Assembly: GCA_007130605.1 (NCBI GenBank) | Contig: SLSF01000038.1 | Coordinates: forward strand, 1-41,244 | Direction: 5' to 3' | Source: Gemmatimonadota bacterium | GTDB lineage: Bacteria > Gemmatimonadota > Gemmatimonadetes > Longimicrobiales > Gaopeijiaceae | DNA length: 41,244 bases | Shown: piece after piece, positions 9,685 to 19,150 of the stretch | Layout: each line of letters starts with the position of its first letter | How positions within the stretch are numbered: the first letter of the stretch is position 1 | Position numbers and translations under genes: made by a program | Notes under the pieces: model-generated | The model's database searches: none | What the model saw: only the letters and a program-made list of their open reading frames with translations | What the model was told of the DNA's origin: nothing

Positions 9685-11142
9685 ATGACCCTTCGCGTAC
9701 GCTTCGCACCCTCTCCCACCGGCTTCCTCCATGTGGGTGGAGCCCGGACCGCTCTCTTCAACTGGCTCGAGGCTCGCCGAGAGGGGGGCACCTTCATTCT
9801 CCGTGTCGAGGACACCGACCAGGCGCGTTCGTCGCCGGAGATGACCCGGGCGATCCTCGACGGGATGCGCTGGCTCGGGCTCGACTGGGACGAGGGGCCC
9901 TACTTCCAGAGCGAGGGGATCGACCGCCACCGCTCCCAGGCGCTGGAACTCCTGGAGAAGGGGCTCGCCTACCGCGACTTCGTCTCCCCCGAGGCGCTGG
10001 CCGCCATCCGCGAAGAGGACCCCGACCGGGCCCTCCGGCATCCGCGCCGCCAGGCCGAGGCCCTGGGCGAGGAGGAGAGCCGGGCCCGCGCAGAGGCAGG
10101 AGAGCCCTTCGCCATCCGCTTCCGTGTGCCCGACGGAGTGGTGGAGTGGAACGATCGGGTGCACGGCGAGACCCGCTTCGACACCCGCGAGATCGAGGAC
10201 CTGGTGATCCTCCGCGCCGACAGCACCCCCACCTACAACATGGCGGTGGTCTCCGACGACGGCGCCATGCGGGTGACCCTGGTCATGCGGGGCGATGACC
10301 ACATCTCCAACACACCGAAGCAGATCCTCCTCCACCGGGCGCTGGGACAGCCCGTGCCGGAGTTCGCCCACCTCCCCATGATCCTGGGGCCCGACGGGAA
10401 ACGTCTCTCCAAGCGCCACGGGGCCACTTCGGTGGAATCGTACGAGGGAGAGGGGATCCTCCCCGAGGCCATGGTGAATTTCCTGGCCCTCCTGGGGTGG
10501 TCCGCCGGCGACGACGAGCAGATCTTCACCCGCGAGGAGCTGGTCCGGGCCTTCTCCCTCGACCGGGTGCTGAAGAAGAGTGCGGTCTTCGACCAGACGA
10601 AGCTCGAGTGGCTGAATGGTCGCCACCTGACGGCGCGCTCCCCCGAGTCGCTCCGGCCGGAGCTCCTGGCCCGCTTCGGGCCCGAACGGGAGGTGGCCGA
10701 GGCCCGGCTCGACCAGGACCCCGAGGGAGCTCGGCTTCTCATCACCCTCCTCAGGGACCGTGCCCGGACCCTCAACGACCTGGCGACCCAGTCGCGGATC
10801 TACCTTCTCGACACCTTCGAGTACGACGAGAAGGCGACGGGGAAGCACTGGTTCCGGGATCCGGAGATGGCGCTGGGGCACCTCCAGGCCCTCCACAACG
10901 GGCTTGCCGAGGTCGACTGGACCGAAGAGGCGCTGGAGGCACGGGTGCGGGCCATTGCCGACGCCCGAGGGGTCGGTGCCGGCAAGGTCATCCATCCCCT
11001 CCGCGTGGCCCTCACCGGCCAGATGGCGAGCCCCGGGATCTTCGAGGTTCTCGTGATTCTCGGCCGGGAGCGGGCCCTCCAGCGGCTCGATGGGGCGATG
11101 GAGCGCATCCGAAAAGGGAAACAAACGATTCCGGAATCTTGA
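9685..11142 (+). CDS. gltX: Glutamyl-tRNA synthetase
   Basis: This 485-aa class I aminoacyl-tRNA synthetase charges tRNA-Glu in the cytoplasm. The class I HIGH signature appears as PSPTGFLHVGGAR near residues 9-21, and the KMSKS equivalent GKRLSKR is at 238-244. The length fits bacterial GluRS. The frame is open upstream to 9610, but ATG 9685 gives the standard N-terminus (MTLRVRFAPSPTG) directly. Whether it is discriminating, or also charges tRNA-Gln for the GatCAB route, cannot be decided here; no glnS or gat genes are in the window. It is followed after 93 bp by the LexA-like gene, whose candidate -35 element overlaps the gltX stop codon. Confidence 0.97.
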   Translation: MTLRVRFAPSPTGFLHVGGARTALFNWLEARREGGTFILRVEDTDQARSSPEMTRAILDGMRWLGLDWDEGPYFQSEGIDRHRSQALELLEKGLAYRDFVSPEALAAIREEDPDRALRHPRRQAEALGEEESRARAEAGEPFAIRFRVPDGVVEWNDRVHGETRFDTREIEDLVILRADSTPTYNMAVVSDDGAMRVTLVMRGDDHISNTPKQILLHRALGQPVPEFAHLPMILGPDGKRLSKRHGATSVESYEGEGILPEAMVNFLALLGWSAGDDEQIFTREELVRAFSLDRVLKKSAVFDQTKLEWLNGRHLTARSPESLRPELLARFGPEREVAEARLDQDPEGARLLITLLRDRARTLNDLATQSRIYLLDTFEYDEKATGKHWFRDPEMALGHLQALHNGLAEVDWTEEALEARVRAIADARGVGAGKVIHPLRVALTGQMASPGIFEVLVILGRERALQRLDGAMERIRKGKQTIPES

Positions 11143-11179
11143 CGTTCCCTTTCGGGAGGGGTTAACCTCAGACGTTCGA
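11139..11179 (+). promoter_or_regulatory. Candidate promoter and GACGTTC repeats before the LexA-like gene
   Basis: TTGACG (11139-11144) overlaps the gltX stop and is followed after 17 bp by TTAACC (11162-11167), so the -35 is good and the -10 poor. GACGTTC occurs at 11141 and again, as GACGTTCGA, at 11171-11179, exactly 30 bp apart (about three helical turns). The GACGTTCGA 9-mer recurs upstream of the Rossmann gene at 22851. A role as operator for the repressor encoded immediately downstream is inferred. Confidence 0.4.
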
Positions 11180-11235
11180 GCCCGGGGTGCGGTGCACTCG
11201 GCCCCTCCCCGGGGAGCCCTTTCTGGAGATCCCGG

Positions 11236-11883
11236 ATGCCCGAGGCCTTGAACAGCCTGGAACAGCAGATCCTGGACTACATGGTTCGGTACCTGCGCAC
11301 GCACACCTACCAACCCTCGATCCGGGAGATCGGCGAGGAGTTCGGGATCCGGAGTACGAAGACGGTTTCGGAGCACCTTCGCTCCCTCGACGAGAAGGGC
11401 TACCTGCAGCGGGACCCGTCGCGGTCCCGCGGGATCCGGATCCTGGGGCTCGACCTGAGCCCCCAGACGCTGAGCGTTCCCTGCTACCAGGAGCTTCCCG
11501 ACGACTCCGGAGGCTTCGTCTCCGACGGGGTCGAGGCGTACCTCTCTGTGGACCGCCGCCTGGGTGGCGCCAAGGGATGCTACTTCGTGCGGGCCCGGGA
11601 AGAGCGCTTCGCTCCTCTGGGGATCGAGGAGGGCACCCTCCTTCTCATCGAGCCTTCCGCTTCGGCGGAGGACCTCTCCGACGGCGACCTGGTGGTGATC
11701 CGAGGGCAGGGAGAGCTCGATCTCGCCAGGGTGGAGAGCAATGGGGCGCGGCTGCGATTCCGGCCCGCCCGCTCCGGTGATGGGTCCATCGAGGTGGAGG
11801 AGTCCGGGGTCACCGGCCGGGTGACCGCCACCTACCGCCGACTCGACGGGGCGCCCGTCACTCCCCCGGCCACCGCCCACTGA
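11236..11883 (+). CDS. LexA-like repressor with degenerate S24 peptidase domain
   Basis: This 215-aa protein has the two-domain architecture of LexA. Residues 1-70 form a winged HTH very close to LexA (QPSIREIGEEFGIRS, then SRGIRIL). Residues about 80-200 align with the S24 self-cleaving domain. Aligned by eye with E. coli LexA, the Ala-Gly cleavage site is replaced by PDDSG (about 88-92), the nucleophile Ser119 by R124 and the general base Lys156 by A164. The core folding segments and the C-terminal SGVTGRVTATYRRL strand remain. It should therefore bind DNA but not self-cleave after RecA activation. It may be a second, non-SOS LexA paralog. A canonical lexA may exist elsewhere in the genome. 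It lies between gltX and tadA. Confidence 0.85.
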   Translation: MPEALNSLEQQILDYMVRYLRTHTYQPSIREIGEEFGIRSTKTVSEHLRSLDEKGYLQRDPSRSRGIRILGLDLSPQTLSVPCYQELPDDSGGFVSDGVEAYLSVDRRLGGAKGCYFVRAREERFAPLGIEEGTLLLIEPSASAEDLSDGDLVVIRGQGELDLARVESNGARLRFRPARSGDGSIEVEESGVTGRVTATYRRLDGAPVTPPATAH

Positions 11884-11937
11884 TCCGGCTCCGGACCCCT
11901 CCGGGCCCGGTGACCCGCTTCGAATCCGGGACCGGAC

Positions 11938-12480
11938 ATGTCCGAGGACACCCTCGATCCCACCCTCCCCGGCGAAGGCCGGCCCCTGGCCCGTCCCGGC
12001 CATCCCGGGGCACTCTCGGTGGAGGCTCCCACTCCAGGTGACGTGCGCTGGATGGCTCGGGCGCTGGAGCGGGCTCGGGAGGCGGCCCTCCGCGGCGAGG
12101 TGCCCGTGGGCGCCCTCCTCGTCCGCCAGGGCCGGATCATCGCCGAGGGAGGGAACCGGACCCGAACCCACCCGGATCCCACCGCCCACGCCGAGGTGGA
12201 GGTGATTCGGAAGGGTGCACGGATCCTGGGGGACTGGCGCCTCCTGGGGTGCACCCTCTATGTGACCCTGGAGCCGTGCAGCCAGTGCGCAGGGAGCATC
12301 GTTCTCGCCCGAATCCCAAGGCTCGTCTTCGCGGCACCCGACCCCAAGGCCGGAATGGTGGGGAGCCTCGGGAACCTGGTGCAGGACCGCCGACTGAACC
12401 ACCGGGTCCGGGTCACGGCCGGAGTCCTCGCCGAGCCCGCCGCCCTCCTCCTCCGGGACTTCTTCAGAGAGCGACGATGA
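11938..12480 (+). CDS. tadA: tRNA-specific adenosine deaminase
   Basis: This 180-aa zinc enzyme converts A34 to inosine in the anticodon of tRNA-Arg(ACG). Zinc and catalytic residues are visible: H84 and E86 in PTAHAEVE, then C114 and C117 in EPCSQCAG. The core begins near W38-M39 (WMARALERAREAALRGEVPVGA), so about 35 N-terminal residues exceed the E. coli enzyme. These are Pro/Gly-rich and may be disordered, or the true start may lie further in. The FDPKAG-type loop appears as APDPKAGMVGS. The stop overlaps the ATG of the following lipoprotein gene (ATGA), so the two are translationally coupled although functionally unrelated. Confidence 0.93.
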   Translation: MSEDTLDPTLPGEGRPLARPGHPGALSVEAPTPGDVRWMARALERAREAALRGEVPVGALLVRQGRIIAEGGNRTRTHPDPTAHAEVEVIRKGARILGDWRLLGCTLYVTLEPCSQCAGSIVLARIPRLVFAAPDPKAGMVGSLGNLVQDRRLNHRVRVTAGVLAEPAALLLRDFFRERR

Positions 12481-13961
12481 CGACGGGAAGCTCCCGAATG
12501 GTCCGTCACGCCCTGGTGGCCCTCCTCCTGGTGGCATCCGGGTGCGTGCGGGTGGACCCGGCGTCGCCGCCACCGGCTCCTGCCGACCTTCCTCCCCCTT
12601 CCGGCGAGCGTCCCCTCCCCCCGGCGGGGGAGCCGGAGCGGGAGCCGGCCGAGGTGCCGCCGCCGGGGGATGATGCCGGGACCCCGCCGGACCGTGCCAT
12701 CATGCCACCGGACGACGCCATCTTCCCGCCGGACGCCGTCGAGGGGGCCGAGGGTGTCGGAGGGGCCGAGGCGCGGGACCCGGCACTTCCTCCCCTCCGC
12801 CTTCCCCCGGTGGAGGAGGTGCGCGGGCTCTGGGTGGTTCGGACCGCCCTCACCCACCCCGACTCCGCCCGCATTGCGGTGCAGCGGGCGGCCGATGCCG
12901 GCTTCAACACCCTCTTCGTCCAGGTGCGGGGTCGGGGTGACGCCTACTACCGCTCCCCCCGGGAGCCGAGGGCGGCGCCCCTCCTGGGGCTTCCCGACCA
13001 CTACGACCCCCTCCAGGTGGTCCTCGACGAGGCCCATGCGCGAGGGATCGCGGTGCATGCCTGGGTAAACATGAACCTGGTGGCCAGCGCCCTTCTCCCG
13101 CCCACCGCGCCGGACCATCTGGCCCGCTCCAGACCGGATCTCCTGGCGGTCCCCAGGGAACTCGCGCCCGGGCTCCACCGGATGAACCCGTGGGATCCCC
13201 GCTACTTCGATGCCCTTGCGGAGTGGACCGTCCGGAATGCCGAGCGGGTGGAGGGGATCTATTCCAGTCCGTCCCATCCCGAGGCCCATGAGCACCTGGT
13301 GGGGGTCGTCTCGGACCTCCTTCGGGCCTACCCCCTCGACGGACTCCACCTGGACTACATCCGCTATCCCTCGCCGGACTTCGACTACTCCCGCTCGGTC
13401 CTGGAGGATTTCCGGGGATGGGTTCGGGTGCAGGGCGTCGATGTCCGGTGGGCCGAGTCCCGGGTGGGGGAGGATCCCTTCGCCTACGTCGACCACTTTC
13501 CCGCCCTCTGGGACCGGTACCGGCAGGAGCGGGTGACCGAACTGGTCCGCACCATCTACCTCACCGCCCGGGCCCTCCAGCCGGAGCTGGTGGTGTCCGC
13601 CGCCGTCTTCGCCTCCGCCGCCGACGCCCGGAATGCCCGCTACCAGGCGTGGGAGGGGTGGCTTCGCACCGGAATCGTCGACGCGGTGGCTCCCATGGCG
13701 TACACCACATCGGAGGAGCGCTTCGCCGAACAGATCGCCCGGGCCTCCACCGCGGCAGGAGGACGACGGGTCTGGGCCGGCCTGGGGATCTACCAGGACA
13801 CCTTCGAGGGGGCGGTCCGGAAGGCGAGGCTCGCCCGCTCCCTGGGGGTCGGAGGGGTCACCCTCTTCTCCTACGACTGGGCGGTGGACCCCGACGGCGG
13901 CGCAGGGGCCGTCGGGGCCTACCTGGATCGCTTCTCCAGCGAACTCTGGGGCGTACGCTGA
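12477..13961 (+). CDS. GHL10/DUF187-type glycosidase lipoprotein (DigH-like)
   Basis: This 494-aa predicted lipoprotein begins at the ATG overlapping the tadA stop. The N-terminal hydrophobic stretch ends in a lipobox (VASGC), followed by about 85 residues very rich in Pro, Ala and Glu that look like a flexible tether. The remaining region is a glycosyl-hydrolase-like family 10 domain, an (alpha/beta)8 barrel. It starts at [11 protein letters not shown], has [10 protein letters not shown] at residues 289-298 with D293 as a likely active-site acid, and MAYTT further on. The E. coli relative DigH (YddW) cleaves denuded peptidoglycan glycan strands, so a cell-envelope role is plausible; substrate is not proven. 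The frame is open upstream through tadA, but only as a shadow. Confidence 0.85.
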   Translation: MTTGSSRMVRHALVALLLVASGCVRVDPASPPPAPADLPPPSGERPLPPAGEPEREPAEVPPPGDDAGTPPDRAIMPPDDAIFPPDAVEGAEGVGGAEARDPALPPLRLPPVEEVRGLWVVRTALTHPDSARIAVQRAADAGFNTLFVQVRGRGDAYYRSPREPRAAPLLGLPDHYDPLQVVLDEAHARGIAVHAWVNMNLVASALLPPTAPDHLARSRPDLLAVPRELAPGLHRMNPWDPRYFDALAEWTVRNAERVEGIYSSPSHPEAHEHLVGVVSDLLRAYPLDGLHLDYIRYPSPDFDYSRSVLEDFRGWVRVQGVDVRWAESRVGEDPFAYVDHFPALWDRYRQERVTELVRTIYLTARALQPELVVSAAVFASAADARNARYQAWEGWLRTGIVDAVAPMAYTTSEERFAEQIARASTAAGGRRVWAGLGIYQDTFEGAVRKARLARSLGVGGVTLFSYDWAVDPDGGAGAVGAYLDRFSSELWGVR

Positions 13962-14082
13962 GGTCCGCCGGCCCCGGCCACTCCCGTCCCACCGCGGCGC
14001 GCCGGGCTGGACTGCTCCGGCCTCGGCCACTTCGATCGCTCTGCCGGAGCCCCGAACCGCACGTCGAGGCCGCCGGGCGCCC

Positions 14083-15738
14083 CTACTCCTGGATCGGCAT
14101 CCCCGCCGGGTGGTCTCCCGCCGGGTCCTTCCCGAAGAAGCGGAGCACCAGGTAGAGGAGGACCAGTCCGATGAGGATGGAGAAGATCGGGTGGATCCAC
14201 TCGGCCGCCGCCGGGATCTCGCCCACAAGGAGCGCCACCACCGCCACCACCAGTGCGTAGGGGAGCTGGGTGCGCACATGATCCACCAGATCGCACGCCG
14301 ACGCCATCGACGAGAGCACGGTGGTGTCGGAGATCGGCGAACTGTGGTCACCGAAGACCGCGCCGGCCATCACCGAACTGATGGTGCCCAGGAGGATGGC
14401 GTAGTGCTCTCCTCCGGCGAATCCCACCCCGGCCCCCATGGCCACCGCCAGGGGGATCACCACGGGGAAGAGGATCGCCATCGTCCCCCACGAGGTGCCG
14501 GTGGAGAAGGCGGTGAGGGCGGCGATGATGAAGACGAGCCCCGGGAGGATGGTGAGGGGCAGGGTGTCCTGCAGGAGCGAGGCGAGGTAGGGGCCGGTGC
14601 CGAGATCTCCGGTGACCCCGCCCAGTCCCCAGGCGAGCACCAGGATGATGACCGCCAGGAGCATGGACTGGATCCCCCCCACCCACGCCTCCAGGGCTCC
14701 CTTGATGGAGAGGATGCCCTGGGAGACCACCAGGGCGATGGCGACGCCGCACCCGGCGAACGACGCCCAGAGGAGCGACGCGAAGGGGTCGGCATTCCCG
14801 ATGACCGCCACGATGGAGCGCTCTCCCGCCGCGAGTCCCTGTGCGCCCGTGCCCCAGAGAGAGGCGAGCGCCACCAGGATCACCACCAGGACCGGCACCG
14901 CGGCATTGTACCAGCGGTGGGGGGCGCCCTCGGGGGGCTGGAGCGCCGGGTCACTCGGATCGGAGGCCGGCATGGAGCCCGGCCGGACCAGTCCTCCCCC
15001 GGTGTGCGCCCGCCGCTCGGCCCGGTACATGGGCCCGAAATCCTTCTTCATCACCACGATCATGAGGACGAAGAAGAGGGCGAGGATCGGGTAGAAGAGG
15101 TAGGGGATCGAGTGGAGGACCATCAGGAAGGCGTTGTCGGCGCCCGCCTGGAGCTGCGCCTGGAGCGCCGGGTCCGTCGTGCCGTCGGCCAGGGTCTGCA
15201 TGGAGTCCCGCACCTGGGTGATCTGGAAGCCGATCCAGGTGGTGACCACCGCGCTCACCGCCAGGGGTGCGGCGGTGGAGTCGACGATGTACGCCAGCTT
15301 CTCCCGCGAGATGAAGAGCCGGTCGGTCATGGGCCGAAGGGCGTTCCCCCGGATCAGGGTGTTGGCGTAGTCGTCGAAGAAGATGAAGACCGCCGACGCC
15401 CATGTGAGGAACTGCCCCCGGGTCCGGTTGGTGGCCAGCTTCTCGAGCTCGGCCACGATGCCCTGCGTTCCGCCACTTCGCGCCATGACCCCCACCATCC
15501 CTCCAAGGAGGAGGCTGAAGACGACGATGGCCATGTGGTCGGGGTCGATGAGGGCGTCGACGAGAAAGTCGAGGGACGCCGCCGTCCCCGTGAGCGGGTT
15601 GAAGCCCATGAGGGCCAGCGCCCCGATCCAGACGCCCGCGAAGAGCGAGAGGACGACTTCGCGGGTGATGAGGGCGAGGGCGATGGCGACGAGGGGGGGG
15701 ATCAGGCTGAGCCAGCCCGGCTCGATGGGAAGGTCCAT
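14083..15738 (-). CDS. NhaC-family Na+/H+ antiporter
   Basis: This 551-aa polytopic inner-membrane protein has about eleven to twelve hydrophobic segments. Family features include [20 protein letters not shown] near the N-terminus, [42 protein letters not shown] and [20 protein letters not shown], plus [18 protein letters not shown] near the C-terminus. Conserved Asp and Ser/Thr residues in broken helices fit cation exchange. NhaC proteins swap internal Na+ (or coupled organic ions) for protons. A hydrophilic loop in the middle (about residues 245-275) is Pro/Gly-rich. The gene is convergent with the DigH-like lipoprotein and divergent from pyrR, separated from it by 259 bp. It is apparently monocistronic. 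Confidence 0.9.
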   Translation of the reverse strand: MDLPIEPGWLSLIPPLVAIALALITREVVLSLFAGVWIGALALMGFNPLTGTAASLDFLVDALIDPDHMAIVVFSLLLGGMVGVMARSGGTQGIVAELEKLATNRTRGQFLTWASAVFIFFDDYANTLIRGNALRPMTDRLFISREKLAYIVDSTAAPLAVSAVVTTWIGFQITQVRDSMQTLADGTTDPALQAQLQAGADNAFLMVLHSIPYLFYPILALFFVLMIVVMKKDFGPMYRAERRAHTGGGLVRPGSMPASDPSDPALQPPEGAPHRWYNAAVPVLVVILVALASLWGTGAQGLAAGERSIVAVIGNADPFASLLWASFAGCGVAIALVVSQGILSIKGALEAWVGGIQSMLLAVIILVLAWGLGGVTGDLGTGPYLASLLQDTLPLTILPGLVFIIAALTAFSTGTSWGTMAILFPVVIPLAVAMGAGVGFAGGEHYAILLGTISSVMAGAVFGDHSSPISDTTVLSSMASACDLVDHVRTQLPYALVVAVVALLVGEIPAAAEWIHPIFSILIGLVLLYLVLRFFGKDPAGDHPAGMPIQE

Positions 15739-15916
15739 GGAGGGCGCGATCCGTTGGGTTCATTGAGGAATGTGGAGTGCGGAACGTGGAGAACTTCACC
15801 CTTCGGGCTCCGCAGGGCAAATGAAGGTTGGGTGCGGAGGGCGTGGACGAGGGGTGAGGTCCCCCGGGCAGGGTCCAGCGGGCCTCGGGACGGGTGCCCC
15901 TGGCGACGGCGCGACA

Positions 15917-15945
15917 TTGACCTCCCCACCGGGCCGGGATACAAT
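15917..15945 (+). promoter_or_regulatory. Sigma70-type promoter of the pyr operon
   Basis: TTGACC (15917-15922) and TACAAT (15940-15945) are separated by exactly 17 bp. They match the -35 and -10 consensus at 5 of 6 positions each. Transcription would start near 15952, giving a leader of about 45 nt before the pyrR ATG. Confidence 0.8.
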
Positions 15946-15956
15946 GTGCCGGCCTC

Positions 15957-15970
15957 CGGACGGTTGTCCG
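15957..15970 (+). promoter_or_regulatory. Small hairpin in the pyrR leader
   Basis: CGGAC-GGTT-GTCCG forms a perfect 5-bp stem-loop about 28 bases before the pyrR ATG. The leader is too short for a full antiterminator/terminator pair and no terminator is visible. If PyrR acts here, binding near the translation start, as reported for mycobacterial PyrR, fits better than attenuation. It does not clearly match the Bacillus PyrR-binding consensus. Confidence 0.3.
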
Positions 15971-15997
15971 AATTCCCTTCCTCCCGCTCCCCGAGCC

Positions 15998-16573
15998 ATG
16001 CCCCAACCCACGCCTCCCGACGACTCGCGGGTCACCCTCCTGGATGCCGATGCTGTAGATCGGGTCCTCGCCCGAATGGCGCGCGAGATCGTCGAACGAA
16101 ACGAGGGGACGGAGGGGCTCGTGCTCCTGGGGATCCGCCGCCGGGGGGTGGAACTCGCCGAACGGATCCGGAGCTCCATGGAGGCCGAGGAGGGGCGTGC
16201 CATCCCGGCCGGCGCCCTCGACATCACCCTCTACCGCGACGACCTGGGGACGGTGGGGCCGCGCCCGATCATCGGGGAGTCGGACCTCCCACTCGAGGGG
16301 GTCGACGACCGCACGGTGGTCATTATCGACGATGTCCTCTTCACCGGTCGGACCTCCCGGGCGGCCATGAACGAGCTCATGGACTGGGGGCGGCCCCGCC
16401 GCATCCTTCTCTGTGTCCTGGTGGACCGGGGGGGACGGGAGCTGCCCATCCAGCCCGACATCGTCGGTCGCCAGGTCGGCGCCCTCCCGAACCAGATCGT
16501 CGAGGTCCTGGTGCCCGAAGAGGACGGCCGCCTGGCGGTGGAGCTCATCACCCGCGCACCGGAGGCGAGGTGA
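15998..16573 (+). CDS. pyrR: PyrR: pyr operon regulator / uracil phosphoribosyltransferase
   Basis: This 191-aa protein has a type I phosphoribosyltransferase fold. The PRPP-binding motif [18 protein letters not shown] includes D111-D112 and TGRT at 115-118. The [15 protein letters not shown] loop and the [19 protein letters not shown] segment are diagnostic for PyrR rather than Upp. PyrR binds pyr mRNA in response to UMP/UTP and often has uracil phosphoribosyltransferase activity. ATG 15998 is chosen over upstream open frame because it lies about 45 bases after a strong promoter and gives the normal N-terminus. The stop overlaps the pyrB GTG (GTGA), so synthesis of regulator and first enzyme is coupled. 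Confidence 0.94.
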   Translation: MPQPTPPDDSRVTLLDADAVDRVLARMAREIVERNEGTEGLVLLGIRRRGVELAERIRSSMEAEEGRAIPAGALDITLYRDDLGTVGPRPIIGESDLPLEGVDDRTVVIIDDVLFTGRTSRAAMNELMDWGRPRRILLCVLVDRGGRELPIQPDIVGRQVGALPNQIVEVLVPEEDGRLAVELITRAPEAR

Positions 16574-17565
16574 GCGACCGCGCACAGCGGGAGGAGGAAC
16601 CGGCCCGTCCCCTGGGCAAGGACCTCATCGGGCTCGAGGAGCTGGACGCGGACCAGATCCGGACGATTCTCGACACCGCCGAGCCCTTCAAGGAGATCTC
16701 GGAGCGGCGGATCAAGAAGGTGCCGGTGCTCCGGGGGCAGACCATCGTGAACCTCTTCCTGGAGCCCTCCACCCGGACCCGGATCTCCTTCGAGTTCGCC
16801 GAGAAGCGCCTCTCGGCCGACACGGTGAACATCTCGTCCACCGGGTCGTCGGTGCAGAAGGGGGAGACCCTGGTGGACACCGCCCGAAACCTCGAGGCCA
16901 TGCGCATCGACATGGTGGTGATTCGTCACTGGGCGTCGGGCGCGGCGCGCTTCCTGGCAGAGCGGATTCCCTCCAATGTCATCAATGCCGGGGATGGCTC
17001 CCACGAGCACCCCACCCAGGGGCTCCTCGACATGCTCACCCTCCGGGACCACCTGGGGGAACTGGCGGGCCGACGCATCTGCATCGTGGGCGACATCCTC
17101 CATTCGCGGGTGGCCCGCTCCAACATCTGGGGACTCCTGAAGCTCGGCGCCGAGGTGGCGGTCTGTGGCCCCCGGACCCTCCTCCCCCGGGGCATCGAGG
17201 AGCTGGGGGTGGAGGTCTTCTCGCGAGTGGAGGAGGCCATCGAGTGGGCCGACGCCCTCAACATCCTCCGGCTCCAGCTCGAACGGATGCAGGGGGGCTA
17301 TGTCCCCTCCCTCCGTGAGTACAACCGGGTCTACGGGGTCTCCACCGCCCGCCTCGAGGCGGCACCCCGCGACGTCCTGATCCTTCATCCCGGGCCCATG
17401 AACCGGGGCGTCGAGATCGACTCCGATGTGGCCGACGGCCCCCAGTCGGTGATCCTGGAGCAGGTGACCAATGGGGTCGCCATCCGGATGGCGGTCCTCT
17501 ACCTCCTGGCGGGGGGCTCGCCCGAGCGGGCCGAGGCGGCGAAGCAGCGCGGGGTGGACCGCTGA
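16570..17565 (+). CDS. pyrB: Aspartate carbamoyltransferase catalytic subunit
   Basis: This 331-aa enzyme condenses carbamoyl phosphate with aspartate in pyrimidine synthesis. Carbamoyl-phosphate-binding STRTR is at 67-71, HPTQ at 147-150 and HPGPMNRG at 273-280, all intact. The start is the GTG that overlaps the pyrR stop by 4 bases; there is no ATG before the conserved [10 protein letters not shown] region, and the very long open frame upstream has no homology and is a high-GC artefact. No pyrI regulatory subunit is present, so this is probably a class B or C type enzyme controlled by PyrR rather than by a CTP-binding subunit. pyrC follows after 45 bp. Confidence 0.96.
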   Translation: MSDRAQREEEPARPLGKDLIGLEELDADQIRTILDTAEPFKEISERRIKKVPVLRGQTIVNLFLEPSTRTRISFEFAEKRLSADTVNISSTGSSVQKGETLVDTARNLEAMRIDMVVIRHWASGAARFLAERIPSNVINAGDGSHEHPTQGLLDMLTLRDHLGELAGRRICIVGDILHSRVARSNIWGLLKLGAEVAVCGPRTLLPRGIEELGVEVFSRVEEAIEWADALNILRLQLERMQGGYVPSLREYNRVYGVSTARLEAAPRDVLILHPGPMNRGVEIDSDVADGPQSVILEQVTNGVAIRMAVLYLLAGGSPERAEAAKQRGVDR

Positions 17566-17610
17566 TGGTGCCCCCGACCCCGACACCGAATCACTGAACA
17601 GGGATCTCCC

Positions 17611-18912
17611 ATGAGCCAGCGCCCCATTCTTCTGAAGGGGGGACGGGTAGTCGATCCCGCCCAGTCCCTCGACGAAACCGTCGACCTCCTCCTGGCCGAC
17701 GGGACGGTGGCCCGGATCGGCACCGACCTCGACGTCCCGGAGGGCACCGAAGTGGTGGACTGCTCCGGGACGGTGATCCTTCCGGGGCTCATCGATGTCC
17801 ATGTGCACCTCCGGGAGCCGGGCGGCGAGCACAAGGAGACCATCGCCAGCGGAGCCCGCGCCGCCGCGGCCGGGGGGTTCACCGCGGTCTGCGCCATGCC
17901 CAACACCGATCCGGTCATCGATTCGCCGGCCACCGTGGGCTTCGTGGCGGCGGCGGGCCGCGATGCGAAGGCGTCGCGGGTCTACCCGGTGGGTGCCCTC
18001 TCGGTGGGGCAGAAGGGCGAGCAGCTCACCGAGATCGGCGAGTTGGTGGAGGCCGGGGCGGTGGCCATCACCGATGACGGCCTCCCGGTAATGGATTCCG
18101 GCCTCATGCGCCTGGCCCTGGAGTACGCGCAGGCCTTCGGGATCCCGGTGGCCGACCATGCCGAAGATGTGGGGCTCTCGAGGGGGGGCGTCATGAACGA
18201 GGGGGTCGTCTCGGCGCGCCTGGGCCTCAAGGGGAAGCCCAACGCCGCCGAAGATGTCCACATCGTGCGCGAAGTCCTCCTGGCCGAACTCACCGGGGGG
18301 CACATCCACCTGCAGCATGTCTCCACCCGTCACGGAGTCGAGGCGATCCGGCAGGCGAAGGCCCGCGGGGTGAAGGTGACAGCCGAGGCGTGTCCCCATC
18401 ACCTCCTTCTCACCGACGAGGCGGTGGATGGGTACCGGACCGACGCCAAGATGAATCCGCCGCTTCGTTCGGAGGAAGATCGGGAGGCGGTCCGGGAGGG
18501 CTTTCTCGATGGCACCCTCGACCACCTGGCCACCGACCACGCGCCCCATCACTACGAAGAGAAGGAGCAGGCCTTCGACGGCGCCCCCTTCGGCATCGTG
18601 GGACTCGAGACGGCGGTGGGGCTCATCCTGACCCACTTCGTGCACACCGAGGCGCTCGACCTGGCCACCTTCGTGGAGCGGGCCAGCGCTCAGCCCGCCC
18701 GGGTCTTCGGCCTGGAGGGGGGGCACCTGAAGGAGGGGGGAGCCGCCGATGTGACCGTGCTCGACCTGGAGCGGACGTGGACGGTGGATCCGGAGCGCTT
18801 CCTCTCGCGGAGCCGGAACACCCCGTTTGCCGGGTGGGAGCTCCGGGGCGGTCCGGTCCGCACCATCGTGGGGGGGCGGACGATCTGGACCCTGGCCGAG
18901 GGGATCGTCTGA
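17611..18912 (+). CDS. pyrC: Dihydroorotase (class I)
   Basis: This 433-aa amidohydrolase closes carbamoyl aspartate to dihydroorotate, the third step of pyrimidine synthesis. Metal ligands H64 and H66 lie in the DVHVHLREPG motif. AITDDG and ADHAED follow, and ATDHAPHHYEEK around D309 supplies the catalytic Asp. Length and motifs fit the bacterial class I (Bacillus PyrC) type, which associates with PyrB in some organisms. The ATG is preceded by a short spacer after pyrB. The gene ends the pyr operon and faces rpsT; a symmetrical hairpin lies between them at 19033-19067. No pyrD, pyrE, pyrF or carAB are in the window. Confidence 0.96.
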   Translation: MSQRPILLKGGRVVDPAQSLDETVDLLLADGTVARIGTDLDVPEGTEVVDCSGTVILPGLIDVHVHLREPGGEHKETIASGARAAAAGGFTAVCAMPNTDPVIDSPATVGFVAAAGRDAKASRVYPVGALSVGQKGEQLTEIGELVEAGAVAITDDGLPVMDSGLMRLALEYAQAFGIPVADHAEDVGLSRGGVMNEGVVSARLGLKGKPNAAEDVHIVREVLLAELTGGHIHLQHVSTRHGVEAIRQAKARGVKVTAEACPHHLLLTDEAVDGYRTDAKMNPPLRSEEDREAVREGFLDGTLDHLATDHAPHHYEEKEQAFDGAPFGIVGLETAVGLILTHFVHTEALDLATFVERASAQPARVFGLEGGHLKEGGAADVTVLDLERTWTVDPERFLSRSRNTPFAGWELRGGPVRTIVGGRTIWTLAEGIV

Positions 18913-19032
18913 GGGGGGGGACGTCGCAGGGGAGTGCGGAGGGCCACGGCACGTTGTCCCCGGGCTTCTCCCCCTCCATCGGTCGCCGCCTCCTTCACGG
19001 CCTCCCGAGGCCCTTCGGTTGCGGGCACACGA

Positions 19033-19067
19033 AAGGCGCGACCCCCGCACCCGGGAGGTCGCGCCTT
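19033..19067. terminator. Bidirectional terminator between pyrC and rpsT
   Basis: AAGGCGCGACC (19033-19043) pairs perfectly with GGTCGCGCCTT (19057-19067), an 11-bp stem between convergent genes. The motif ACACGAA (19027-19033) leads into the stem. Flanks are only weakly T-rich. The sequence between 18913 and 19150 otherwise shows nothing gene-like. Confidence 0.65.
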
Positions 19068-19150
19068 CGTTCATCACTCCAGCCGGACCCCATGCACGGA
19101 TCCGGTGGCCGAAGCCCGCGGATCCGGAAGTGACTTCCGGCCGGTAGTGA

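Noticed and set aside
13633-16569. Long plus-strand open frame running into pyrB
   Set aside because: It crosses the antiporter gene on the opposite strand and pyrR, and has low-complexity composition. The real pyrB start is the GTG overlapping the pyrR stop.
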